Source: Microvirga sp. 17 mud 1-3
Lineage (GTDB): Bacteria > Pseudomonadota > Alphaproteobacteria > Rhizobiales > Beijerinckiaceae
NCBI RefSeq assembly: GCF_003151255.1
Contig: NZ_CP029481.1
Coordinates: 3,845,001-3,909,000 of the forward strand
Reading direction: 5' to 3'
Length of the DNA stretch: 64,000 nt
The notes below the pieces were generated by a model. It was not told the DNA's origin, ran no database searches, and saw only the letters and a list, made by a program, of their open reading frames with translations. Shown piece after piece: positions 33,469 through 45,222 of this stretch. Within the stretch, counting starts at the first letter, position 1. The number at the start of each line of letters is the position of its first letter. The translations under genes and the position numbers were made by a program.

Positions 33469-34125
33469 TCAACGTCCACCTACAGGAGAAGTTCGTCTCA
33501 AACGGCGAAGGTCCGTGGAGGAAAGGAAGGATCGGGGGCCGTGCAGGAAGACCCAGGCCGGGGGCGGAAGGTCCATCAGGGACGCCGCCTCCCCCTCGGG
33601 AATGCGGGCTTCCGACAGGGAGATGGCCGCCCGGGACGTCATGGCCTTCAGAGTCCAGCCGGGACGGTCGATGACGGCTATCGGCATCATCGCGGCGATC
33701 CGTCGCCACCCCCGCCAACGGTGGAACCCCGCCAGATTGTCGGCTCCCATGATCCAGACGAAACGGACAGCCGGGTGTCGCCGCTTGAGGTACGCCAAAG
33801 TATCGACCGTATAACGTGCTCCGATGGCCTCCTCGAAGACCGTGACGTCGATCCGCGGGTGGGCCGCGACCCGCCTTGCCTCCCGCGCGCGCTCGGCCGT
33901 GGAGGCGAGCTCTCCCGGATCCTTCAGCGGATTGCCCGGCGTGACGATCCACCAGATCCGGTCAAGTCCCAGCCGTTTGAGGGCGAGCAGGCTCACCAGG
34001 CGATGGCCCGCATGGGCCGGGTTGAACGACCCGCCATAGAGGCCGATCCGCATTCCGGGCGCCGCGAGGGGCAGACGGGCGAGGCCGGAAGGCCTCAGGC
34101 GGAACCTCGAGGGCGGTGCGGTCAC
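33469..34125 (-). CDS. nadD: Nicotinate-nucleotide adenylyltransferase
   Basis: A 218-residue nucleotidyltransferase that makes deamido-NAD from nicotinate mononucleotide and ATP. The T/HxGH-type loop is in [14 protein letters not shown], with later signatures [21 protein letters not shown] and [16 protein letters not shown]. The ISSTxxR end is replaced by [10 protein letters not shown]. The first 24 residues before MRIGLYGG may be dispensable; the outer ATG overlaps the proA stop by 4 bp, supporting it. Confidence 0.94.
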   Translation of the reverse strand: MTAPPSRFRLRPSGLARLPLAAPGMRIGLYGGSFNPAHAGHRLVSLLALKRLGLDRIWWIVTPGNPLKDPGELASTAERAREARRVAAHPRIDVTVFEEAIGARYTVDTLAYLKRRHPAVRFVWIMGADNLAGFHRWRGWRRIAAMMPIAVIDRPGWTLKAMTSRAAISLSEARIPEGEAASLMDLPPPAWVFLHGPRSFLSSTDLRRLRRTSPVGGR

Positions 34126-35408
34126 GGGCGCGTCTGACCTGCGCCGCGGATGCGGTACTTGAAGGAGGTCAGCTGCTCGACCCCGACCGGGCCGCGGGCA
34201 TGCATGCGCCCTGTGGCGATGCCGATCTCGGCCCCGAAGCCGAATTCACCGCCATCGGCGAACTGGGTGGAGGCGTTGTGCAGAACGATGGCGGAATCGA
34301 CCTCCGCCAGAAACCGCTCCGCTGCCGCGGTGTCCTCGGTCACGATGGAATCCGTGTGATGGGATCCATAGGTCTCGATGTGGTCGATGGCTGCCTCCAG
34401 CCCGTCGACCACCCGAACCGAGATGACCGCGTCGAGATACTCCGTACGCCAATCCTCCTCGGTCGCCAGGGCGACCCGTCCGTCAACGGCCTGGGTGGCC
34501 GCATCGCCGCGGACAGCGCAGCCCGCATCGAGCAGCACGGTCACGAGGGGCTTCAGGTGCGTCCCGGCGCAGGCCCGGTCGACAAGGAGCGTCTCGGCAG
34601 CGCCGCAGATCCCGGTGCGCCGCATCTTGGCATTCAGGACGATCCGTTCGGCCATCGCCAGATCGGCCGCAGCATGGACGAAGACGTGGCAGATGCCCTC
34701 GAGATGGGCGAAGACCGGCACGCGCGCCTCTTCCTGGACCCGGGCCACGAGGCTTTTGCCGCCGCGGGGCACGATCACGTCCACATTGCCGTCGAGCCCA
34801 GCCAGCATGGCCCCTACGGCAGCCCGGTCCTTGGTCGGAACCAGGCGGACGGCATCGGCCGGAAGGCCTGCCTCGGCCAAGCCCTCGCCCATGGCCTGCG
34901 CGATGGCGAGCGATGTCTGGAAGCTATCGGAGCCTGTCCGCAAAATGGCGGCATTCCCGGCCTTGAGGCACAGAGCCCCGGCATCGGCCGTCACGTTCGG
35001 CCGGCTCTCGAAGATTACGCCAACGACCCCGAGAGGTGTCGCGACGCGCTCGATCAGCAGCCCGTTCGGGCGCTCGAAGGTGGTCAGGACCCGTCCTACC
35101 GGGTCCGGGAGGCTGGCAATGCTGTCGACGGCGGACGCAATGTCCTCGATCCGTTTCGGATCAAGAGTCAGGCGGTCCAGGAAGGCAGCCGTCTGCCCCT
35201 TGGCATGGGCCTGCGCGACATCCTCCCGGTTGGCGGCCAGGATGTCCCCCGCCCGGGCGCGGATCCGCGCCGCCATGGCGTGCAGGGCAGCTTCCTTCTC
35301 GGCGGTGGTGGCGGTGGCGAGCCGCCGCGCCGCCTTTCGCGCCCGGCGACTCAGATCCGCCATGAGCTCCACGATATCCCCGCCTTCGACCGGCTTGAGC
35401 GTATCCAT
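34122..35408 (-). CDS. proA: Gamma-glutamyl phosphate reductase
   Basis: A 428-residue aldehyde-dehydrogenase-fold enzyme that reduces gamma-glutamyl phosphate to the semialdehyde, the second step of proline synthesis. The catalytic Cys lies in [15 protein letters not shown], with IPRGGKSLV and the [22 protein letters not shown] signature near the end. The ATG at 35408 is chosen over a far longer open frame because the protein family starts with this short acidic leader. It is 16 bp after proB and overlaps nadD by 4 bp. Confidence 0.95.
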   Translation of the reverse strand: MDTLKPVEGGDIVELMADLSRRARKAARRLATATTAEKEAALHAMAARIRARAGDILAANREDVAQAHAKGQTAAFLDRLTLDPKRIEDIASAVDSIASLPDPVGRVLTTFERPNGLLIERVATPLGVVGVIFESRPNVTADAGALCLKAGNAAILRTGSDSFQTSLAIAQAMGEGLAEAGLPADAVRLVPTKDRAAVGAMLAGLDGNVDVIVPRGGKSLVARVQEEARVPVFAHLEGICHVFVHAAADLAMAERIVLNAKMRRTGICGAAETLLVDRACAGTHLKPLVTVLLDAGCAVRGDAATQAVDGRVALATEEDWRTEYLDAVISVRVVDGLEAAIDHIETYGSHHTDSIVTEDTAAAERFLAEVDSAIVLHNASTQFADGGEFGFGAEIGIATGRMHARGPVGVEQLTSFKYRIRGAGQTRP

Positions 35409-35424
35409 ATCGTCGTTTCCGTTC

Positions 35425-37631
<2,207 letters not shown>

Positions 37632-37709
37632 TTACGGGACAAGGCACGCGGGAGCAACGCAGACGATGCGTCAGGCGCTCCCGATATCCTCGAGAGCGCC
37701 TGACGGGTC

Positions 37710-38348
37710 TCAGCAGGCGAAGGACAGCTCCGCCTCCGCCTCGGCGGGCTCCCGGACGAGACCGGTATGGCCCCAGCTCTTCAGGCTTTCCCAAGCCCGC
37801 CGGTCCAGCCGGAAATGATCCGCCGGGTAAAAGCCGCCGCGCGCCTGAAGCTCCGCAAGCCCGGAGCCCTGATAGGCGAAGCCGCACTTCTCCAGCACCC
37901 GGCGGGAACCCGGATTGATGACCCTGGCCGAAGCCGTGAGCTCGTCCTCATGGCCATAGGCGAAGAAGGCGTCGATGAGGGCCCGCGCCGCCTCGGTGGC
38001 ATAGCCCTGCCCCCAGAACGGGATGCCGAGCCAATAGCCGAGGCTGGGCTTGCCATCCTCCGGCGAGGGGCCGATGCCGACGAGGCCGATCAGGCTGTTC
38101 GGCTTGCCCTTCGGCGTGATGGCGAGCTGGAGGCTTCGGCCGTCCGCGTTGGACTGCCGGGCCTGGAAGACGAACCGTTCCGCCATTTCCGGGATGTAGG
38201 GATGCGGAATTCGAGCCGTCATCTCCGCGACAGCTTTCTCACCGGCAAAGCGTACGATGGCTTGGGCATCCGCAAGGCGGGGCCAGCGCAGCCACAGGCG
38301 CCGGGTTTCCAGGCGGAAGACATCGTCACGGGTGAGGTCGGGAAACAT
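37710..38348 (-). CDS. GNAT family N-acetyltransferase (RimJ-like)
   Basis: A 212-residue acetyltransferase of the RimJ/RimL type. The N-terminal RLETRRLWLRWPRLADA and the acetyl-CoA loop segment LGYWLGIPFWGQGYATEAARALID are characteristic, followed by NPGSRRVLEKCGF. The target is unknown; protein N-terminal amino groups are typical for this branch. The ATG at 38348 is the sensible start; an upstream extension is only open frame. Its place between rpmA and obgE is common in Rhizobiales. Confidence 0.9.
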   Translation of the reverse strand: MFPDLTRDDVFRLETRRLWLRWPRLADAQAIVRFAGEKAVAEMTARIPHPYIPEMAERFVFQARQSNADGRSLQLAITPKGKPNSLIGLVGIGPSPEDGKPSLGYWLGIPFWGQGYATEAARALIDAFFAYGHEDELTASARVINPGSRRVLEKCGFAYQGSGLAELQARGGFYPADHFRLDRRAWESLKSWGHTGLVREPAEAEAELSFAC

Positions 38349-38398
38349 GGTCCTGCTCCGATCCGGGCGGGCCCTTTCTTGAGCCCTGAAATGACGAA

Positions 38399-38423
38399 GG
38401 GGAGGTGGACATCCCACCTCCCC
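38399..38423 (-). terminator. Hairpin after rpmA, possible attenuator or terminator
   Basis: A 10-bp stem GGGGAGGTGG/CCACCTCCCC with a five-base loop lies between rpmA and the GNAT gene. On the minus strand it is followed by TTCGTCATTT, a weak T-tract, so partial read-through to the downstream genes is likely. Confidence 0.45.
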
Positions 38424-38533
38424 TGTCGATTTCGGATCTGGAGCTTGGCCTTTTTGGGGCCTTTTCAGGAGCTGCCTGGATCCGCCGGGTCGGTGTGATG
38501 CCGGCGGGAGCTCCTTCGTTTTGCTCTCGCCGT

Positions 38534-38800
38534 TTACTCTGCGGCCTCTTGGGCCGGGACGACCGATACGAAAGCTCGGCCTTGTTTCGTAAGGAATCGG
38601 ACGCGGCCATTGGCCGTGGCAAAGAGGGTATGATCCTTGCCCATGCCAACATTGACGCCCGCATGCCACTTGGTGCCGCGCTGACGAATAATGATGTTGC
38701 CGGCCACGACCTGCTGATCGCCGAACTTCTTGACGCCAAGACGACGGCCGTCGGAATCGCGACCGTTGCGAGACGAACCGCCTGCTTTTTTATGAGCCAT
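38534..38800 (-). CDS. rpmA: 50S ribosomal protein L27
   Basis: An 88-residue L27 with the conserved N-terminal [16 protein letters not shown] that reaches the peptidyl-transferase centre, then [12 protein letters not shown] and the [15 protein letters not shown] strand. No cleavable N-terminal extension of the Firmicutes kind is present. It is 36 bp after rplU. Confidence 0.98.
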   Translation of the reverse strand: MAHKKAGGSSRNGRDSDGRRLGVKKFGDQQVVAGNIIIRQRGTKWHAGVNVGMGKDHTLFATANGRVRFLTKQGRAFVSVVPAQEAAE

Positions 38801-38836
38801 GGGTGTACTCCCGTGTTCCTGTCAGTTGGGCCGCGC

Positions 38837-39232
38837 TTATTCAGCGGTGGCCGGCGCAGCCTCGTCAGCCGCAGCCTTGGTGGTCTTCTTCTTCGCCGCA
38901 GCCTTCTTGGGCTTCTCGCCTTGGCCGAGGATCTCGGTAATCCGGATCACGGTGTAGTCCTGGCGATGCCCGCGCTTGCGGCGCGAATTCTGGCGACGGC
39001 GCTTCTTGAAGGCGATGACCTTCTCGCCGCGGGTATGCTCGACGACCTCGCCCGCCACGGTGGCGCCCTCGATCAGAGGCGCACCGACCTGGGTGCCGTT
39101 GTCGTTCGTGACCATCAGAACCTGGTCGAACGTGACGGCGGCGCCCGGCTCACCCGCGAGCTTGGCGACGGTGATGACGTCATTGGCGGCAACGCGATAT
39201 TGCTTGCCGCCGGTCTTGATCACTGCGAACAT
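38837..39232 (-). CDS. rplU: 50S ribosomal protein L21
   Basis: A 131-residue L21. The N-terminal [20 protein letters not shown] and the [20 protein letters not shown] segment are family signatures. A Lys/Ala-rich C-terminal extension after about residue 103 ([13 protein letters not shown]) is typical of alphaproteobacteria. It begins the long minus-strand housekeeping series, with a promoter about 140 bp upstream. Confidence 0.98.
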   Translation of the reverse strand: MFAVIKTGGKQYRVAANDVITVAKLAGEPGAAVTFDQVLMVTNDNGTQVGAPLIEGATVAGEVVEHTRGEKVIAFKKRRRQNSRRKRGHRQDYTVIRITEILGQGEKPKKAAAKKKTTKAAADEAAPATAE

Positions 39233-39373
39233 CTTTCGATCCTCGTGTTCAAACCCAGCTCTCCGCGGTGACCGCGGGGCCGGCTTTTTGGCAGTTCCGG
39301 CTTCAATCCACGGCAGGCCAAGCCCACCGCAACGAAAAAGCGCGGGCGGACGTCCCCACGCTTAAGAGTGACC

Positions 39374-39402
39374 CTCCTACGGGACGCTCCGCCGATTGTC
39401 AA
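39374..39402 (-). promoter_or_regulatory. Promoter for rplU-rpmA
   Basis: On the minus strand TTGACA (39402-39397) is followed after 17 bp by TAGGAG (39379-39374). It leaves an untranslated leader of roughly 130 nt before rplU, containing a GCCGGCCCCGCGG/CCGCGG-type fold. Confidence 0.5.
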
Positions 39403-39493
39403 TCAAATCTCTCGATTTTGGCGCTTGTGAAGTCAAAAAACGCATGATATCCACCCGGCCTCAACCAGCGGGGCCTCAACGCCTCCGCCCTCC

Positions 39494-39583
39494 GGAGAGG
39501 TGGCAGAGTGGTTGAATGCACCGCACTCGAAATGCGGCATACGGGCAACCGTATCGGGAGTTCGAATCTCCCCCTCTCCGCCA
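39494..39583 (+). tRNA. tRNA-Ser (anticodon CGA)
   Basis: The acceptor stem GGAGAGG/CCTCTCC with discriminator G and encoded CCA, the anticodon stem GCA-CTCGAAA-TGC with anticodon CGA, a long variable arm (ACGGGCAACCGT) and the T-arm GAGTTCGAATCTC are all present. An integrase stub starts 110 bp downstream, so this tRNA was probably an integration target. No second copy of its 3' end was found in the window. Confidence 0.96.
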
Positions 39584-39693
39584 TTTAACTCGCTGATCCC
39601 TAAGGGATTTCAGAGTTGAGGCCGAGGACCGCCAGAGCGTCCGAACCAGCCCAATAGATCAGCCCGTCACACGGGTGTCACAGCGACGGACAG

Positions 39694-39867
39694 ATGACGA
39701 TGGCGACGCTTCGCAAGCGCGACTCTTCCTGGCAGGCTCAAGTGCGCCGCCAAGGCTTACCCCTCCTCACGAAAACCTTCGCCTCTCACGCTGATGCGAC
39801 GGCATGGGCAAGGGATAAGGAACGGGCAATCGACTGGGCCGAACTACCCGCAAACTTCGGAGGCTTG
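39694..39867 (+). pseudogene. Tyrosine integrase fragment (N-terminal DNA-binding part only)
   Basis: The first 55 or so residues (ATLRKRDSSWQAQVRR, then TKTFASHADATAWARDKE) match the N-terminal arm-binding domain of tRNA-targeting tyrosine integrases. The core-binding and catalytic domains are missing: the frame enters unrelated sequence and stops at 39888. It lies 110 bp past tRNA-Ser in the position and orientation expected of an island integrase. The break coincides with the start of the SorC-like fragment, so a deletion probably joined the two. It can no longer recombine. Confidence 0.7.
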
Positions 39868-39868
39868 A

Positions 39869-40693
39869 GAACCACTACGCGCTCTTGAAACCCATCTTAA
39901 CCTTGTCGAAGCCATCGTCGTCCCGACAAGCGACCAGACGGAAGCCAGCATCTCGACAGTGGTGGGCCATGCAACGGGCCAGTACCTCTCCAAGGAGCTG
40001 GCTAACGGCATATCGGTTGGCGTGGGCTGGGGGGCAACCCTCAAAGTGTGTATGCAATCTCTGGTCCAACAGGACATTGAGAAGCTCACTGTCGTCTCTT
40101 TGCTGGGCGGATTGACCCACGCAACAGCAGACAATCCATCCGCAGTCGCTTGGCGCTTGGCGGATCTATACGGCACCAATCTCTATCAGATCACCGCGCC
40201 AATTTTTGTACCTGAGTCAGGGATGGCAAAGGCGCTATGGCAACTGAAGGATTTCCGTCAACTCGGTGAGCGGGCGCGCGATGTGGACATTGCGTTGTTG
40301 AGCGTTGGCAATATCAGCGAAGAGGCCTCCATCTTCCGAAGAGGCATTCTCGACTTCTCTGAAATGACGAGCCTTCGCAAGGCTGGCGCCGTCGGCGACG
40401 TCCTATGCCACTTTGTTGACGCAGAAGGACGAATTGTCGATCATCCTGTGAATCACCGAGTGATGGCGATTAGTCCAACAGCAATTCGTGACGTTCCAAA
40501 AGTCATCATTTCCTCAGGCGGTCAGAGCAAGGCTCGCATCATCCGTGCGGGGGTAGCAGCGACCAACGCCTCTGTCCTGATTACCGACATATCCGCAGCC
40601 GAGGCAATCCTAGAACTCGATCCGATCGCGAAGAAACCTCCGACGAAAAAGAGTTCAGGAACCGGCAAGTCCGCATCGAACGAAGTTTCCTAG
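39869..40693 (+). pseudogene. SorC/DeoR-type sugar-binding regulator lacking its DNA-binding domain
   Basis: About 274 codons match the effector domain of SorC-family transcription regulators, which bind phosphorylated sugars: LNLVEAIVVPT, GISVGVGWGATL, TVVSLLGGL and a late GGQSKARIIRAGV segment. The roughly 50-residue N-terminal HTH is gone; an in-frame TGA at 39866 precedes the first matching residues. A GTG at 39959 could start a shorter product. Without the HTH it cannot bind DNA as usual, though an expressed effector domain is not excluded. Codon use is less GC-rich than the core. Confidence 0.7.
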
Positions 40694-41036
40694 AGATGCT
40701 GACTTCGGCCGCATGCTGGAACCAAATTAGCAACCTGTACCAATTAGATTATTGCCTGTCCTATGCATCTGATGGACTTCCGAACCGGGCAAACTCTATG
40801 TCATCGACACCACGTCCGCTGATTTGACTGCTATTATAAGAATAGACCTTGCATTCATCAGCTTCGTCCCTTGCATGCGGCTGTGCCAGCGGACCTATCT
40901 TTAGACCTGCGATCCAACTCGTTTCGAAGCTCCAGAGATTCCCTTTCGCGCGAATTTATTACCCACATGTCATCGCGCAACCTGGCTCCTCGCACAGGGA
41001 TGAGGCCTGTACGGCCTCATCCATATAATGCCATGC
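40694..41036. other. Gene-free stretch after the SorC fragment
   Basis: No convincing frame occurs here. A hairpin at 40998-41022 is listed separately. The remainder is AT-richer than the core and shows nothing else. Confidence 0.5.
40998..41022 (-). terminator. Hairpin after the GYD gene
   Basis: A perfect 10-bp stem GGATGAGGCC/GGCCTCATCC with a five-base loop lies 14 bp after the GYD stop on the minus strand. There is no U-tract, so termination may be weak. Confidence 0.45.
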
Positions 41037-41384
41037 TCACGCCGCCCGTGTCGATTGCGCTCCAGCGGCTTTGAAGTGCTTGGCGATCGCTCCAGCCTTT
41101 GCAAAGGCATGCCGCATGTCTTCCGACGTCATGGCCAGTGTCGTCTTTAGATCAACAACACCTCCTGCAGCAGAAGCGACAATCGCAGATGTGGCAACTC
41201 CCTCGTATGGCCCTTCAGAAACAATCATGAAGTCGTAATCGCCAAAGGTCATATAATAGGCCAGAAGCTTGCCACCTGACTGGGAAAACAGTTCGCGCAC
41301 AGCTTCTTCCCGGTTCTCTGGCTTAGATAACATCCCTTTGACGGCATCAGGCGAAAACCGACCCTGTGTGATGAATATCGGCAT
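41037..41384 (-). CDS. GYD domain-containing protein
   Basis: A 115-residue protein of the GYD family, named for the Gly-Tyr-Asp motif, seen here as FGDYDFMIV. The ferredoxin-like fold starts at MPIFITQGRFS and is probably a small dimeric alpha-beta barrel. Function unknown. The ATG at 41384 has a strong GGAGGGAG upstream; six more codons are open. It diverges from the DUF6894 gene across 305 bp in which I see no other feature. Confidence 0.85.
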   Translation of the reverse strand: MPIFITQGRFSPDAVKGMLSKPENREEAVRELFSQSGGKLLAYYMTFGDYDFMIVSEGPYEGVATSAIVASAAGGVVDLKTTLAMTSEDMRHAFAKAGAIAKHFKAAGAQSTRAA

Positions 41385-41689
41385 AGCTCCCTCCATTATC
41401 AATTTTCTGCTTCTAATCCGTGAGCTGGAAACTCATATTGCGAAAGATCAAGATTTCTAATGCGCCATCGACATTATCTGGCGGCAGCATCCAAGTAGCG
41501 CTCCATACGCCGAGGCAACGTGCCAGTGTGCCTTTTCAGGGCTGCGCAAGTAATGCCTGACGGTGGGTCAGCTAGACTTTAACGATCAAAAAATCTGCAA
41601 AAACCGCTTCGTAATTTTGACAATTGGCAAGTCCTCATGACACCCCGTGACCAAAATGGAGAACAAATAGCGTTGGGGAAGCCGAGTCT

Positions 41690-41920
41690 ATGCCAAAGTA
41701 CTTCTTCAATGTCGTTCTAAATGGTCACTCGACGGTAGACGGGTTGGGCCAGCAATTCCCGGATGACGGCGCCGCGCGCGCGCATGCTCACCACCTTACC
41801 ATATTATTGGCTGACCGCTGTCGCGACCCGGCGAATAGTTTTGTCGCCGTGAGTGGGCTGGATGGTCGCCTTGCCTTCAAAGTGCCGTTCCGATTACCTC
41901 AATCGGAAGTGCCAAACTAG
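41690..41920 (+). CDS. DUF6894 family small protein
   Basis: A 76-residue protein with the typical start MPKYFFNVVLNG and the central pattern G.QFPDDGAARAHAH, common in small stress-associated Rhizobiales proteins now grouped as DUF6894. GGGGAAG lies about ten bases before the ATG. No function is known. These genes are often present in many copies and associated with accessory DNA. Confidence 0.75.
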   Translation: MPKYFFNVVLNGHSTVDGLGQQFPDDGAARAHAHHLTILLADRCRDPANSFVAVSGLDGRLAFKVPFRLPQSEVPN

Positions 41921-42078
41921 AAGGTGACCACCCTCGAACTAGCGTTCCAGAAAATCGACACTGGCTGGTCTCGAAATGGGAGCCGAAACACTTTTGTGCA
42001 AACTCTCCCTTGGTCAACAAAAGCATATAAGACCATCAGCTATTCGCATGAACGGCCTGACCGCTGATCTAGGCTCCA

Positions 42079-44844
42079 TCATTCCTTGGGAGGGGTCTTA
42101 CTGAGAACGTCGCGGAGCGTCTGTGCTAGCTGCCGCATGCTGTAGGGTTTTTTCATCCACCCTGCTTCGGCGGCTTTCCCCCGTTGGACTATGTCCGGCT
42201 CAGCGTAGCCTGAGCAGAAAAGTACTCTTACGCTATGTCGCCTCGCGCGTGCAGCATCGGCCAAATCTGTGCCCGTCATGCCGCCAGGCATCACCATATC
42301 GGTGAACAATAGATCAATTTCTGGATGTTCATCAAACAATGCCAATGCCGCTGGACCATTGGCAGCATCAAGCACACGATATCCGAGACTGCGCAGGCGC
42401 ACGGCCGTCATCCGCCGCACCCGCGGTTCATCCTCCACGAGCAGTATGGTTTCCCCATGCCCGCGCAATGCCTCTATTGGCGGTTCGGACATGGTGGCCC
42501 GTCGACCCGCCTCACCAGCCATGGCGTGCGGGAGGTACATTCGGATTGTCGTACCGTGGCCGGGCTCGCTGTAGATCGTCACGTGCCCGCCTGATTGCTT
42601 GACAAAGCCATACACCATGGAGAGACCCAGCCCGCTGCCAGCGCCTACCTCTTTGGTAGTAAAGAACGGCTCGAAGGCCCGCTCCTGCACCTCCCTCGGC
42701 ATACCCGCACCGGTATCGGTAATGGCAACCAGCACATAGCGGCCAGGCAGAACCTCCGGATACAGTCCGGCGTAGTCAGCCTCGAGCTCAACATTGTCAG
42801 CTTCAATTGATAGCCGTCCACCGGTAGGCATAGCGTCGCGCGCGTTGATCGCCAGGTTCAGAATCGCGCTCTGCAACTGGCTTGGGTCGACCAAGACTTG
42901 CCACAGATCGCTATCGAACTGACTCCGCACCTGGATGTTCTCGCCCAACGTGCGCCGTAAAAGAGGGGTCATGTCGCCTAGCAAGGCCCCGATATTGATC
43001 AGTCTGGGCTGCAGAGGTTGCCTACGCCCGAAGGCAAGCAAACGCTCAGTCAATTGAGCGCCGTGCTCAGCTGTCTCGCGCGCTTCTCTTAGCAATTCCA
43101 GCTGACGCTCACTAGTAAGCTGCATCTCGAGCATTTCAAGATTGCCAAGAATGACAGTGAGCAAATTGTTAAAGTCGTGTGCGATGCCGCCGGTAAGCTG
43201 ACCTACCGCTTCCATCTTTTGGGCCTGGCGTAGCTCTTGTTCGATCTTCTGAGTGGCAGTGAGGTCACGGATGAACCCGGTGAACAGATGCTGGCCGCCG
43301 ATCTTCACTTCACCGACTGCAAGCTCGATCGGGAATATGCTTCCGTCCTTACGTTGGCCGCTGACCACTCGGCCGATGCCGATGATGCGCTTCTCGCCGG
43401 TGTGCAAATAGCGCTTAAGATAGGAATCATGCTCATCACGGTAAGGTGGCGGCATCAGCATACTGATGTTCTGTCCGACGACTTCGCCTGCGTTATAGCC
43501 AAACAGGTCCGCAGCCGAGCGACTGAAGGATTCGATAGTTCCTTGCTCGCTGATAGTAATGAGGGCCTCTGGCACGGTATCAAGAAGGGAGTGAAGGCGC
43601 GCCTCACGATCGTGCAGAATAGCCTCTGACCGCTTACGCACTGTGATGTCGACTGCAGCCGCGATGGCTCCAACCACGGCGCCGGTTTGATCTCTTAGAG
43701 GCGAAGCATTGTACAGAAGGTCCACGCTCCGCCCATCTTCGAAGCAGATCCCCCATTCTTCGTTGCGAATCTCTATACCTTGGATCGCACGTCGAAGCGG
43801 TGCCTGATCTAGCGAAACCTCTACCCCGTCGCGAAAGATGCGACGCTGCGGCCACTTCTTGGCCTCCCAGTCCAATACATTGAAGATGAGGGGCAGGTCG
43901 AACAGTTTGGAAGCGAGCCGATTGGCCCTGACTTCTTGAAGACTGAGATCATATGTAAACCATACCGCGACTGGCACAGTCTCGATGAGAGCCTCCCATT
44001 GTGCTGTCCTCGCCTGCAAAGCCTCCTCGGCTGCCTTGCGTTCCGTCAGATCAAGCACGAACACCGCAAAGGCGCGCCCCTCATCGACTGCAGCGAGCCG
44101 CAAGAGCACTGGGATGCGCCGACCATTGCAGAGATATTCTTTCTCGTACATGGTCGAGATCCCATGGGTTCGAGCCTCGTCGATGGCCCGCTTATCAATG
44201 TCCAGCCATTCGGGTGGAGTGATCTCATCCCAACGCACGCTGCCGGAACGCAGATCATCCTGTGTGCGCCCGATGAGATCGAGATAGGCCTTATTAGCTT
44301 CGATCACCTGACCGTCTGCGTCTGACAGAATGGCTCCAATAGGTATGGCTTCCAGAACTGTGTGCAGCCGCGCCTCGCTGACCCGCTGCACTTCCTCCCC
44401 ATGCTTTCGATCACTGATATCTTCGACAATTGAAAGTCGATAGCTTTGATCGGCGGTGGCGGCGACCAATGATGAAGTTACCCGAACCCAGACAGGCCTC
44501 CCATCTTTGTGCAGATAACGCTTCTCAACTCGATAGCTTGGGATTTCTCTCGCGATCAATTGTGCGGCGAGCGTCCGCACTCGCGGCAGATCTTCGGGAT
44601 GAATAATCTCCTCGAAGTTGAGCCCGATCAGTTCATCTTTTCTAAAGCCCAGCAATTCACACACAACGGCATTCACATCGAGCAGGCGGCCGGTACTGTC
44701 TACCAGCTCAATACCGACGGCGGCTTGATCGAACACGAGTCGGAAGTGCTCAGCATTAGGCGGCCCGTAATCGAGGCTTTTGGCTGGATCGCTCCCGCTT
44801 CCGGCTAATTTCGATGAACACCTTCTTTTGTCGCTCTGGTGCAT
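42079..44844 (-). CDS. PAS hybrid sensor histidine kinase with FixL-like heme PAS domain
   Basis: A 921-residue cytosolic sensor without membrane segments. Four PAS domains occupy about 30-150, 155-275, 280-405 and 412-530. The last resembles the FixL oxygen-sensing domain: [22 protein letters not shown], a His in EHDSYLKRY (H472) at the FixL heme-ligand position, and Arg in IIGIGRVV (R492) at the signalling position. The kinase follows, with phosphoacceptor H556 in GGIAHDFNN, an ATPase domain to about 772, and a C-terminal receiver with D849 and K899. It is downstream of a FixK-like regulator and a small unknown gene on the same strand, so oxygen or redox control is likely. Confidence 0.9.
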   Translation of the reverse strand: MHQSDKRRCSSKLAGSGSDPAKSLDYGPPNAEHFRLVFDQAAVGIELVDSTGRLLDVNAVVCELLGFRKDELIGLNFEEIIHPEDLPRVRTLAAQLIAREIPSYRVEKRYLHKDGRPVWVRVTSSLVAATADQSYRLSIVEDISDRKHGEEVQRVSEARLHTVLEAIPIGAILSDADGQVIEANKAYLDLIGRTQDDLRSGSVRWDEITPPEWLDIDKRAIDEARTHGISTMYEKEYLCNGRRIPVLLRLAAVDEGRAFAVFVLDLTERKAAEEALQARTAQWEALIETVPVAVWFTYDLSLQEVRANRLASKLFDLPLIFNVLDWEAKKWPQRRIFRDGVEVSLDQAPLRRAIQGIEIRNEEWGICFEDGRSVDLLYNASPLRDQTGAVVGAIAAAVDITVRKRSEAILHDREARLHSLLDTVPEALITISEQGTIESFSRSAADLFGYNAGEVVGQNISMLMPPPYRDEHDSYLKRYLHTGEKRIIGIGRVVSGQRKDGSIFPIELAVGEVKIGGQHLFTGFIRDLTATQKIEQELRQAQKMEAVGQLTGGIAHDFNNLLTVILGNLEMLEMQLTSERQLELLREARETAEHGAQLTERLLAFGRRQPLQPRLINIGALLGDMTPLLRRTLGENIQVRSQFDSDLWQVLVDPSQLQSAILNLAINARDAMPTGGRLSIEADNVELEADYAGLYPEVLPGRYVLVAITDTGAGMPREVQERAFEPFFTTKEVGAGSGLGLSMVYGFVKQSGGHVTIYSEPGHGTTIRMYLPHAMAGEAGRRATMSEPPIEALRGHGETILLVEDEPRVRRMTAVRLRSLGYRVLDAANGPAALALFDEHPEIDLLFTDMVMPGGMTGTDLADAARARRHSVRVLFCSGYAEPDIVQRGKAAEAGWMKKPYSMRQLAQTLRDVLSKTPPKE

Positions 44845-44868
44845 CGATCCGATCCTTAACGCGGCCTG

Positions 44869-45222
44869 TTATGAATCAGCGATCTGAAATAGGTAAAACC
44901 CGTTCAAGTGTATGCCCATCTCTGCTGCTGCTGGGTCAAAACCGAGCGGGAGCCGATGGTTACAATGCAGAGTACCAGCATATTTCCAGATTGATCGATC
45001 CAGAAAACCTGGCACTGGGCGATCTTCCGCCACCGCGCAGCACAGATCCGGTGTTAACCTGTAGCGGAACAAGTTATAGGCTAAACCTGGGGCCAAGTAA
45101 GAGGTCTGATGGGGCGAATTCGCAAAAACCTCTATAAGCCGCCCCTCTTCCGTGGAACTCGATGCCGGTTCACTCCTGCGGAAAAGCGCCACTGTAAGCT
45201 CCATCAATGTCAGTGAGGCCAT
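44869..45222 (-). CDS. Hypothetical protein between Crp/Fnr regulator and hybrid kinase
   Basis: A 117-residue frame with natural-looking composition (for example EEGRLIEVFANSPHQTSYL). It overlaps the end of the Crp/Fnr gene by 13 bp and stops 24 bp before the kinase start, so the three form one tight minus-strand unit. No domain is recognised. A start at ATG 45204 is also possible. The ribosome-binding site is weak, which fits translational coupling. It could be a sensor partner or adaptor, but that is a guess. Confidence 0.5.
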   Translation of the reverse strand: MASLTLMELTVALFRRSEPASSSTEEGRLIEVFANSPHQTSYLAPGLAYNLFRYRLTPDLCCAVAEDRPVPGFLDRSIWKYAGTLHCNHRLPLGFDPAAAEMGIHLNGFYLFQIADS

